Assembly: GCA_021800135.1 (NCBI GenBank)
Contig: JAJYZH010000030.1
Span: forward strand, 1 to 6,752
DNA length: 6,752 nt
Direction of reading: 5' to 3'
DNA from: Microcaldota archaeon
GTDB taxonomy: Archaea > Micrarchaeota > Micrarchaeia > Micrarchaeales > Micrarchaeaceae
Of the stretch, positions 1 through 6,113 are shown one piece after another. The position numbers were made by a program, and so were the translations under genes. A model generated the notes under the pieces. That model searched no databases and was not told the DNA's origin. It was given only the letters and a program-made list of their open reading frames with translations. The stretch's first letter is position 1, and every line of letters starts with the position of its first letter.

Positions 1-137
1 AAATCCCAGCAATCCCAAGTATCCAGGAATAGCTGCGATAGCCTCCTTCTTTTCCTCTGCGAGGAAGAATGTACATAAATCCTGTAGCGGTTAAAAGCAG
101 TCGAAGGGCCTGGGAGCCGAACCTAAAGAAGCTGTAC
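1..137. other. Window edge; possible end of a neighbouring membrane-protein gene, strand unresolved
   Basis: Two weak readings compete. On the + strand, the frame starting at base 2 is open to a TAA at 92-94. It reads as a hydrophobic stretch (PGIAAIASFFSSA) followed by a basic tail (RKNVHKS), as at the C-terminus of a membrane protein, with ATA, AGG and AAG codons like the other genes here. That gene would be convergent with the peptidase gene, with a 43-base gap. On the - strand, a frame with no stop from 172 to the edge contains an ATG at 76-74 and is also hydrophobic; this would be a gene downstream of the peptidase and truncated by the edge. A third reading on the - strand also looks protein-like (AEEKKEAIAAIPGYLGLLGF) but has no start codon. 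I cannot choose between them and see no RNA gene or clear terminator. Confidence 0.25.
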
Positions 138-2141
138 TCACCAGACGCCTGTGCGTTCCACGCTCCCTGATTTCATCTGGGGAGTTGCTGGTGGAAAGGC
201 CTTGTCGAAAGCCGGCTGGTTTATGGACGGTATGTTTACCCTGTATTTCTCCGGGGAATGTGGGTCTACAGTCAGTCGCATCCTAAGTGCCTCTTCCCTT
301 ATGTTGGTCTTCCAGATCTGGGCGTAGGCTATAAAGAAGCGCTGGTCCGGAGTCAGGCCGTCTATGGTCTTCCTCTCTTCCGGCCTCCTTGAATATAGCT
401 TTTGCAGCGCAGCGTAAGCTATGCCAACGCCTCCCAGGTCTGCTATGTTCTCGCCAAGCGTGAGCTTGCCGTTTATGAAGGTACTCGGAAGGACTTCTTG
501 AGATCCGTAGAGCTTAACTACGGCTTCGGCTTTTTCGTTAAACTTTTTCACGTCGTCTTCAGTCCACCAGTCAATCATGTTGCCTTTGGAATCGTAGTGC
601 CTGCCCTGATCATCAAAACCGTGGGTTATCTCGTGGCCTATGACAGTGCCTATGGCTCCATAGTTTACCGTCGCATCAATTCCTGCGTCGAAAAAAGGTG
701 GTTGGAGTATACCTGCGGGAAACACTATCTCGTTCATTTCAGGGGCGTAATAGGCATTTACGGTGGGAGGAGTCATGTTCCATTCAGTCCTGTCAACTGG
801 TTTTCCTACCCTCGTGGCCTGCCTCCTCAGTTCAAATTCGTTTGAGCGACGTATGTTGCCAACATAGTCACTTGGACTTACCTCTAAGCCGGAATAATCA
901 CGGAACTTGTCCGGATAACCTATCTTTATATTCATGGCGTCAAGCTTTCCAACCGCCATTGCGCGCGTTTCATTTGACATCCAGTCCGACGCTTCAAGCT
1001 TTTCCCTGAATGCATCAATGAGGTCGTGCACCAGTTCTAGCGACTTGGCGTGTGCAGCCTCTCCGAACTGCCTCTCTACATAGAGCTTGCCGAGAGCTTC
1101 GCCTATGTGGCTGTCGATACTGCGGAGAGCCCTCTTCCATCTAGGCTCTGGCCCCTGCTGTCCTGTGAGTTTCCTTCCGAAGAAATCGAAGACCTCGTTG
1201 AATACCTCGTCGTGCATCGATCCGGCATATCCCAGCAGAACATGCCAATAGAGGTAGGCGCGCATCTTCTCCACGTCGGTCTCCTTGAACAACTTTTCCA
1301 AGTAGTCGAAAACCTCAGGCTGTCTTATCACGGCATACTCTACCCCCCTAACTCCAATCTCGTCCAAGTAATCGTTTAGACCCATAGAGGTGAATCTTTT
1401 CGCTAACGTGCCAATTTCTATCCTGTTATAGTTTTTCTCCACATCGCGCAGATCTGCGGCGCTCCTGCTTGCATTCGCAATGCTGGTCTCCAATTCGAAT
1501 ACTGAAGCCGCCCACTCTTTTGCTTTGTCCTGTGGTATCCCCTTGAGAATGAACATCCTTTCCATGTGTGCGCGGAATTCTTTGCGCATTTCAGCAAATG
1601 ACTCCTGTATGTAATAGTCCCGGTCCGGAAGTGACAAGCCGCCCTGCTCGAGATAGAGCGCATATATGGAGCTGTTCTTTTCGTCTACGCTTGAACCCAC
1701 ATCGAAGAATACCGGAATACCTTCTTTGTGGAGCCTTGGTATGAGCTTCACAAGATATTGGATGGACTCTGCATGTGATATAAGGCCCCATAGGTCTTCT
1801 ATCGGAGCGAAACGGATTTCGTTGATCGTTTTTTCATCCATTGCTGATTTGTAGAAGTCGCCCACCAGCCTTTTGTATGGGTCTTTCTGTGCATTGGTAT
1901 CCGAAGCGCATTCCGCTGCTATGCCGCGCAGCACTACCCTATTCCATTCGAACAGTTCGTAGAACGACCCCCATTCTGCTTTGTCTGAAGGTATTGGGTT
2001 GCTGTCGAGCCATTTTCCCGAAGCATATCTGTAGAGGTCGGTCCTCGGGTCGGTAGAAAGGTCCATGTAAGCCGTGGAAAAACGCGGCTGCCTGTTGCTC
2101 GTAATTTCGGGATCGTTGTTTTCTTGCCTATCTAAATTCAT
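138..2141 (-). CDS. M13-family zinc metalloendopeptidase (neprilysin/PepO-like), soluble
   Basis: The 667-residue product has the two-part architecture of family M13: a long, mainly helical N-terminal domain (about 25-405) and a C-terminal catalytic domain (about 460-667). Counting from the ATG at 2141, the zinc site HEITH is at 503-507 and the third zinc ligand is Glu564 in ENIAD. The substrate-binding NAYY motif is at 462-465. A C-terminal HSPxxYR segment (His628, Arg634) matches the active-site His and Arg of neprilysins. The protein ends in GVW, recalling the conserved final Trp of M13 enzymes. Members cleave oligopeptides on the amino side of hydrophobic residues. There is no signal peptide or membrane anchor, so it probably acts in the cytoplasm, like lactococcal PepO. 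A TTG four codons upstream (2153) is possible, but the ATG is a simpler start. M13 enzymes are best known from bacteria and eukaryotes, so acquisition by transfer is plausible. Function is clear; the physiological substrate is not. Confidence 0.93.
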   Translation of the reverse strand: MNLDRQENNDPEITSNRQPRFSTAYMDLSTDPRTDLYRYASGKWLDSNPIPSDKAEWGSFYELFEWNRVVLRGIAAECASDTNAQKDPYKRLVGDFYKSAMDEKTINEIRFAPIEDLWGLISHAESIQYLVKLIPRLHKEGIPVFFDVGSSVDEKNSSIYALYLEQGGLSLPDRDYYIQESFAEMRKEFRAHMERMFILKGIPQDKAKEWAASVFELETSIANASRSAADLRDVEKNYNRIEIGTLAKRFTSMGLNDYLDEIGVRGVEYAVIRQPEVFDYLEKLFKETDVEKMRAYLYWHVLLGYAGSMHDEVFNEVFDFFGRKLTGQQGPEPRWKRALRSIDSHIGEALGKLYVERQFGEAAHAKSLELVHDLIDAFREKLEASDWMSNETRAMAVGKLDAMNIKIGYPDKFRDYSGLEVSPSDYVGNIRRSNEFELRRQATRVGKPVDRTEWNMTPPTVNAYYAPEMNEIVFPAGILQPPFFDAGIDATVNYGAIGTVIGHEITHGFDDQGRHYDSKGNMIDWWTEDDVKKFNEKAEAVVKLYGSQEVLPSTFINGKLTLGENIADLGGVGIAYAALQKLYSRRPEERKTIDGLTPDQRFFIAYAQIWKTNIREEALRMRLTVDPHSPEKYRVNIPSINQPAFDKAFPPATPQMKSGSVERTGVW

Positions 2142-2168
2142 GATAACCCACAACTATTGCTTTTTTGG

Positions 2169-2184
2169 ATGCTTTTTTTACAGT
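2169..2184 (-). promoter_or_regulatory. Weak candidate promoter for the M13 peptidase
   Basis: Read on the - strand, an A-rich stretch (core TGTAAAAAAA) lies about 33 bases before the ATG at 2141. That is the distance expected of an archaeal TATA element driving a short-leader transcript. It is a poor match to the TATA consensus. Part of its A-richness comes from a direct repeat of GCTTTTTT on the + strand (2159-2166 and 2171-2178). Confidence 0.25.
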
Positions 2185-2224
2185 TTGATTTGAGTTGCCG
2201 CTTAGATAGTAATTGGCACAACCA

Positions 2225-2233
2225 TATTTATAT
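2225..2233 (+). promoter_or_regulatory. Archaeal TATA box for the first glycosyltransferase
   Basis: TATTTATAT is centred about 34 bases before the ATG at 2264. A transcription start about 26 bases downstream of the box centre would give a leader of only some 8 bases, so the gene is probably leaderless or nearly so. The box lies inside an in-frame upstream extension that begins with TTG at 2213, which argues against that longer start. Confidence 0.6.
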
Positions 2234-2263
2234 TTCTTGTTTCTGCTATCATATCGCGGTATT

Positions 2264-3385
2264 ATGAAGATTGCATTCGTCGCAGATGTGGCTTATCCCT
2301 GGATCAGAGGAGGGATGGAGGCGATGCAGTATCTTGAGGCTAAGGAGCTTGCGAAGAAGCATGAGGTCCATTTCTTCTGCATAAGATGGGACTCAATGAA
2401 AGGCAGCTTTAAGCATGATGGGATAATTTACCACGCGTTTCCGGGATGGAAATACTCCAAGCTTTATAAGAAGAGGAGAAGGAGCATAAGGGAGGCGTTG
2501 CTTTTCGCCATTGGCATGCTTAGGATATTCAGGTACAGGTTCGACATTATAGAAGCACATATGTTTCCAATCATGCACCTCCCTGTTGTAAAGCTGTACT
2601 GTAGGCTGACTGGATGCAAGCTGCTTATGGAAGTAGCTGAAGTGTGGGATAAAGCTTATTGGCAGGATTATCTTGGGAAGAGAAAGGGCAGCATAGGATA
2701 TGCGTATCAGGAGTATGCGATAAAGGGGGCAGATGCATACATATCAAACCCTGCACTTGAGGATAAGATAGGCAGGTACGGCATAGATACCCGCAGGATA
2801 AGGGTATTTTCCCCTGCAATAGATGAGAAGAGCATAAGCAGAACCAAAGCCGTAAAGAGGGAGAGGAGGATAGCGATAGTCGCCAGGCTCATAAAGGAGA
2901 AGAGGGTAGACAAGTGGCTGCACATATTCAGGGAGGTAAAGATGAAGATACCGGAAGTAAAAGGAGTAATAATAGGAAAAGGGCCTGAAGAGAAGCCGCT
3001 CAAGGCGCTAAGGCATAGATTAGGCCTTGATAAAAGCGTAGAGATGCTTAAGGACCTAGACAGGAAGGAATTGTATAAGATAGTAAAAGGCTCATACGTG
3101 CTTGTGCACATGAGCGAGAGGGAAGGGCTCAGCATTATAACCTTGGAGAGCCTTGCTCTAGGAACACCGGTCGTATTGCCAAGCTATACCACTATACCTA
3201 GCGAGGTTGCTGGAATGTGCGTGGTAGAGGATGAGGAGGATATACCGGGAAAGGTCGTTGAGATACTCAGAAGCGATAACCCGTCCAGTTACATATCAAA
3301 CAGGGACAGGCTCAAAGAGTTCTCACTCTCGAGCATAAACGATTTCTACGATGAACTTTTCAGTGATTTAAACAGGGCTAATTAG
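2264..3385 (+). CDS. Glycosyltransferase, GT4 family (GT-B fold)
   Basis: The 373-residue protein has the two Rossmann-like domains of GT-B enzymes. The N-terminal acceptor domain opens with MKIAFVADVAYPWIRGGME, the Gly-Gly loop typical of GT4. The C-terminal nucleotide-sugar domain contains VARLIKEKR (Arg208 and Lys213, expected near the donor diphosphate), VIIGKGPE (236-242), and the retaining-GT4 EX7E motif Glu287-Glu295 within SEREGLSIITLESLALGTP. It should transfer a sugar from a nucleotide donor to a lipid- or glycan-linked acceptor on the cytoplasmic side of the membrane. Residues 69-93 combine a run of Lys/Arg with hydrophobic residues (KKRRRSIREALLFAIGMLRIF), a likely membrane-docking patch. 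EVWDKAYWQDYLG (126-138) is a Trp-rich acceptor-domain segment. The ATG at 2264 was chosen because the fold starts there and the TATA box precedes it. Sugar and acceptor cannot be told. The stop overlaps that of the convergent sulfatase-like gene by 4 bases. Confidence 0.92.
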   Translation: MKIAFVADVAYPWIRGGMEAMQYLEAKELAKKHEVHFFCIRWDSMKGSFKHDGIIYHAFPGWKYSKLYKKRRRSIREALLFAIGMLRIFRYRFDIIEAHMFPIMHLPVVKLYCRLTGCKLLMEVAEVWDKAYWQDYLGKRKGSIGYAYQEYAIKGADAYISNPALEDKIGRYGIDTRRIRVFSPAIDEKSISRTKAVKRERRIAIVARLIKEKRVDKWLHIFREVKMKIPEVKGVIIGKGPEEKPLKALRHRLGLDKSVEMLKDLDRKELYKIVKGSYVLVHMSEREGLSIITLESLALGTPVVLPSYTTIPSEVAGMCVVEDEEDIPGKVVEILRSDNPSSYISNRDRLKEFSLSSINDFYDELFSDLNRAN

Positions 3386-4827
3386 GCTACGCCGGATCCA
3401 TGAAGCATGGATACCGCCATGCTTCTCCTTTCATGCAGTATGTTTTCTGATTCTGTTGGATCCTCTTCTATGTCGTAGAGCTCGTCTGCGCACCTGCCGA
3501 AATAGTGCATAAGCTTGAATCTGCCGCTGTACACTGTTGTTGCGCGTATATTGTACTTCTTCTTAGCTTTGTATATCATGTATGCACTCTTGGAACGGCC
3601 TTTCAGCATAGTAAGTAATGTGTGGTCCCAGCCTTCGCTTATTCCAGTATGTTCGCTTACCACGTATTTCTGGCTTCTCATGTTCCCGTTTAGCCGCTCT
3701 TCCTTCCCCGATGCCAGGTTGAGGATAGACTCGTGCAGTGAAAGCAGGCTTGTTGGGCTTTCAACATTGTCATCGGCCCTCAAAAGTTTTCCGTTCTTGA
3801 AGTTTGCGCCTATCATGGGTACCTCTACCTCCTCCCTGTAGGGGAACATCGAATGATAAAGCTGCCCGTGCTCTCCGAAGAGCTGCCCGTGGTCCGAGGT
3901 GATCACCACCGCGGCATCGTCCAAAAGCCCATGCTCCCTCATAAGGGCAAGCGTATTCCCGATTCCCTTATCCAGATACCTTATCCTTTGGAGGTAGGCG
4001 GCATGCAACTTGCTGCTTATGTACTCGTCGAGTTCTTCTATGCCGCTCATGTAGAGCCATTTATCCTGTATTATCCTATCACTTTCAAGAGGATAGTTCT
4101 CGTGCGCCTCTATGTAGTTTATAAATATGAAATTAGGCATATAGTCGTGGCCCTGTTCCAGGTATTTCTTCAGTGAGTAGTAAGTGTCCTTTACCCCCCT
4201 GTCAAGCTTGTACGTACCGTCTGCCTTGGCTACGCTTTGGTCAAGTCTCTTTCTAAGGCTTAGATAGGCCTTATCGAAGAAAGGACGGGGTATCATCCTG
4301 CTTATTGCGTTGCTTACTGCAAAAATGTGCTCGCGTGTCTCTACCCCTCCCTTCAGGACGAACGATACCCTGTCGGCCAGTTTGCTGTTGTATTTTGCAT
4401 TGGATTGAAGCCATATGTCATAGACCTTGTCAAAACCGAGAGCAAGGTTGGTGAAGCTTGTGAGGAAGGGGTTGTTCGAGAAGAGCGCGGAGTAATAGCC
4501 GTATCGCGAAAGTTTTGACGCGAGCGTGTCCTCGTTTCCATTGAGGAACTTGGTCTTTACAAACCATGGCTCTATCTTTGTGCCTTGCTTGAAGAAGTTT
4601 TGCGACACGTTCCTTATGCTCGATACCCTTTTGTCCATGAATAGTGAGGCGTGGGACGGCGCTGTCCATGTTCCGGGAGAAACCGCCTTAGTGTACGCGG
4701 TCGCATGCCTTGACAGACCTTGCATGGTGGGGAGGGATACGTTACCGTATACATCCGAGGCCCTCACGGTGTCAAGAAGCAATACAATTATATTTTTATT
4801 TTTGCCTTTGCCTATCTTCTTGCGCAT
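3382..4827 (-). CDS. Sulfatase-like protein, alkaline phosphatase superfamily, with Thr at the nucleophile position
   Basis: The 481-residue protein has landmarks of the sulfatase branch. NIIVLLLDTVRAS (12-24) carries the metal-binding Asp19. TAPSHASLF (55-63) aligns with the sulfatase CxPSR box. EAHENYP is at 240-246, and ITSDHGQLFGEHG (309-321) supplies the metal ligands Asp312 and His313. PYREEVEVPMI (329-339) and a C-terminal ELYDIEEDPTESENI (449-463) complete the family pattern. Thr55 stands where true sulfatases have Cys or Ser destined to become formylglycine, and His59 replaces the usual Arg. A phosphatase, phosphodiesterase or phospho-group transferase is therefore as likely as a sulfatase. 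No signal peptide or membrane segment is present, so it should be cytoplasmic, unlike most degradative sulfatases. Its place between two glycosyltransferases suggests it acts on a glycan or glycolipid precursor. The ATG at 4827 is the natural start, about 31 bases from a TATA box. Confidence 0.85.
   Translation of the reverse strand: MRKKIGKGKNKNIIVLLLDTVRASDVYGNVSLPTMQGLSRHATAYTKAVSPGTWTAPSHASLFMDKRVSSIRNVSQNFFKQGTKIEPWFVKTKFLNGNEDTLASKLSRYGYYSALFSNNPFLTSFTNLALGFDKVYDIWLQSNAKYNSKLADRVSFVLKGGVETREHIFAVSNAISRMIPRPFFDKAYLSLRKRLDQSVAKADGTYKLDRGVKDTYYSLKKYLEQGHDYMPNFIFINYIEAHENYPLESDRIIQDKWLYMSGIEELDEYISSKLHAAYLQRIRYLDKGIGNTLALMREHGLLDDAAVVITSDHGQLFGEHGQLYHSMFPYREEVEVPMIGANFKNGKLLRADDNVESPTSLLSLHESILNLASGKEERLNGNMRSQKYVVSEHTGISEGWDHTLLTMLKGRSKSAYMIYKAKKKYNIRATTVYSGRFKLMHYFGRCADELYDIEEDPTESENILHERRSMAVSMLHGSGVA
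3396..3425. other. Two interlocking inverted repeats at the convergent gene ends
   Basis: ATCCATG (3396-3402) pairs perfectly with CATGGAT (3406-3412) around a 3-base loop. GAAGCATGG (3402-3410) pairs perfectly with CCATGCTTC (3417-3425) around a 6-base loop. The two hairpins share bases and exclude each other. They begin 11 bases after the stop of the rightward glycosyltransferase and lie inside the last codons of the leftward sulfatase-like gene. A role in 3'-end formation or in limiting read-through between the convergent genes is possible, but no strong oligo-T run follows, so terminator function is unproven. Confidence 0.35.
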
Positions 4828-4848
4828 TTGACCTTTTTTGAAAGTGCA

Positions 4849-4912
4849 GAAACCATATATATCTATTTTGCAGAAACGATTTCACCTATGAGTGAAACGG
4901 TAATGAAACGGT
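4849..4912 (+). repeat. Spaced GAAAC direct repeats in the divergent promoter region
   Basis: GAAAC occurs at 4849-4853, 4873-4877, 4894-4898 and 4905-4909. The first two are part of a longer TGCAGAAAC repeat (4845-4853 and 4869-4877, 24 bases apart). The last two are part of TGAAACGGT (4893-4901 and 4904-4912, 11 bases apart). Spacings of 24, 21 and 11 bases are near one or two helical turns, as in an operator bound by a multimeric regulator. The first copy abuts the TATA box where a BRE would lie for rightward transcription. Confidence 0.4.
4855..4862. promoter_or_regulatory. Symmetric TATA box, probably shared by the divergent sulfatase-like and glycosyltransferase genes
   Basis: ATATATAT is its own reverse complement and is the only good TATA element in the 88 bases between the two genes. 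Leftward, its centre is about 31 bases from the ATG at 4827, giving a nearly leaderless message. Rightward, it predicts a start near 4884, about 30 bases before the glycosyltransferase ATG at 4916. A-rich sequence flanks it on both strands where BRE elements would lie. A single bidirectional promoter is the simplest reading; two overlapping promoters cannot be excluded. Confidence 0.55.
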
Positions 4913-4992
4913 CTGATGACTACTATGGACATTTGTGTTTTGAACCCATTCTTCTATCCGTACAATGGAGGAACCGAGAAGGTGCTGCTTGA
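4888..4992 (+). CDS. Possible leaderless upstream ORF, 34 residues, overlapping the glycosyltransferase start
   Basis: An ATG at 4888 lies about 4 bases after the predicted rightward transcription start, the position expected of a leaderless archaeal start codon. It is out of frame with the glycosyltransferase and reads 34 codons, beginning MSETVMKRSDDYY, to a TGA at 4990-4992. From 4916 onward it overlaps the glycosyltransferase and is probably only a shadow of that frame. It could be a short regulatory ORF, chance, or the true glycosyltransferase start displaced by a one-base sequence error. No family is recognised. Confidence 0.15.
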   Translation: MSETVMKRSDDYYGHLCFEPILLSVQWRNREGAA

Positions 4993-6064
4993 GATATATA
5001 AAAGACTGGCCAAAAGGCATAATGTAACAGTAATCTCTGCGGGATTCGGCAGCTTCACTAGAGATACTGAGGAATTTGGGATAAGAGTCATAAGGCTAAA
5101 ATCAAAGTACTTTGATATACCGGGACTGCCTCTGCCGTTTCCTGTTATGGAGGGAATGAATAGGGCTGTAGAAAACGTAGGGGCGGACGTCTACCACATC
5201 AACAACAGATATCTTTACTACTATAGGACGCTGAACGCCATAAAGGATGCGGGTTCCGGATTACTGCTGACATTGCACAATTCATTGCCTGTTGGTATAG
5301 ATCCGTTTACCGATTTTGGTGGTCTGGCCTATGATGTGCTATGGGGAAGGGAAATAATGAGGAGGGCAGATAGGTTAGTTGGTATAACAAAGAGCGTAAT
5401 TGAGGTTACAGTACCTTTGAAGTTAAGACACAAGTCAGAGGTCATATTCAACGGAGTAGATATGGAGAGGTTCAGGAAGAGGGCGGATGATGAGCGTGTA
5501 AATAAGATAAGAAGTGCGCTTGGCGGTGAAGAGATATTATTGAACGTGGCGAGGCTTACCAGTCAGAAGGGCCAAATATACCTTATGCGCGCCTTTTCAG
5601 GTATAATGAAGCAGCACAGAAAGGCAAGGCTTGTGATAATAGGAGATGGCCCGTTAGGGCGCAGGCTTAAGAACGAGGCGAAGCGATTGGGCATAGAAAG
5701 CAGGGTCGATATGCTGAAGGGGATAGATGAAAGGATGCTGCCTTTCTACTATAACTCGGCAGATGTTTTTGCGCTTCCATCGCTTTACGAGCCCGCATCC
5801 ATGGCACTTCTCGAGGCGCTTGCGAGCGAAGTGCCGACTGTGGCTTCAAAGGTGGGAGGCATACCTGAGATGATGAAGGATTGCGGGGTATACAGCCTGC
5901 CGAAGGATCAAGACAGTATACAGAACGGGATAGAGAGGCTGCTTTCCAGCAAAAAGGAAGCCGCGCGCAAGGCGGCCAAAGGCAGGAGGCTTATGGAGAA
6001 AGAACATGATTGGGATAAGATAGCTACAGCTTATGAAAGGGCACTTTATAGCGCAAGCCGATAG
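4916..6064 (+). CDS. Glycosyltransferase, GT4 family (GT-B fold)
   Basis: The 382-residue protein is a canonical retaining GT4 enzyme. The acceptor domain starts at MDICVLNPFFYPYNGGTEKV, with the Gly-Gly-x-Glu loop at 18-21. The interdomain region has VIFNGVD (176-182). The donor domain has NVARLTSQKG (210-219, Arg213 and Lys218 near the donor phosphates), LVIIGDGP (239-246), and EX7E at Glu292-Glu300 in YEPASMALLEALASEVPTVAS, followed by the GGIPE loop (314-318). It should add a sugar from a nucleotide donor to a lipid-linked or glycan acceptor at the cytoplasmic membrane face. It follows the GT4 consensus more closely than the first glycosyltransferase and the two proteins differ widely, so they probably make different linkages. 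A second in-frame ATG at 4925 fits the start of the fold equally well; neither has a clear Shine-Dalgarno site. The next gene starts 49 bases downstream on the same strand and may be co-transcribed. Donor sugar unknown. Confidence 0.93.
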   Translation: MTTMDICVLNPFFYPYNGGTEKVLLEIYKRLAKRHNVTVISAGFGSFTRDTEEFGIRVIRLKSKYFDIPGLPLPFPVMEGMNRAVENVGADVYHINNRYLYYYRTLNAIKDAGSGLLLTLHNSLPVGIDPFTDFGGLAYDVLWGREIMRRADRLVGITKSVIEVTVPLKLRHKSEVIFNGVDMERFRKRADDERVNKIRSALGGEEILLNVARLTSQKGQIYLMRAFSGIMKQHRKARLVIIGDGPLGRRLKNEAKRLGIESRVDMLKGIDERMLPFYYNSADVFALPSLYEPASMALLEALASEVPTVASKVGGIPEMMKDCGVYSLPKDQDSIQNGIERLLSSKKEAARKAAKGRRLMEKEHDWDKIATAYERALYSASR

Positions 6065-6072
6065 TATATTTA
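6065..6072 (+). promoter_or_regulatory. Candidate TATA box for the flippase-like membrane protein gene
   Basis: TATATTTA begins immediately after the glycosyltransferase stop codon (6062-6064). Its centre is about 45 bases from the ATG at 6114, predicting a leader of about 19 bases. An AGGT at 6091-6094 is too far from the ATG to be a good ribosome-binding site. The gene may therefore have its own promoter even if it is also reached by read-through from the gene upstream. Confidence 0.4.
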
Positions 6073-6113
6073 ATTTTGTGTTGAAGAATAAGGTAGACCA
6101 GTCGATTGATAAA

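Noticed and set aside
402..845. 147-codon + strand ORF inside the peptidase region
   Set aside because: It lies antisense to strongly conserved M13 coding sequence, including the zinc-site region, and its own translation shows no recognisable domain; it is a frame shadow.
2159..2178. T-runs after the peptidase start as a terminator
   Set aside because: They lie upstream of both divergent genes, so no identified rightward gene would end here; on the - strand they are A-runs.
2213..2263. N-terminal extension of the first glycosyltransferase from TTG at 2213
   Set aside because: The extension contains the TATA box and would precede the predicted transcription start; the GT-B fold begins exactly at the ATG at 2264.
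2707..3135. 142-codon - strand ORF opposite the first glycosyltransferase
   Set aside because: Ser/Leu-rich translation typical of the antisense of ATA/AGG-rich coding sequence, with no start context and full overlap with a well-supported gene.
3853..4176. + strand ORFs of about 100 codons opposite the sulfatase-like gene
   Set aside because: They mirror conserved metal-site and C-terminal motifs on the other strand and show no family features of their own.
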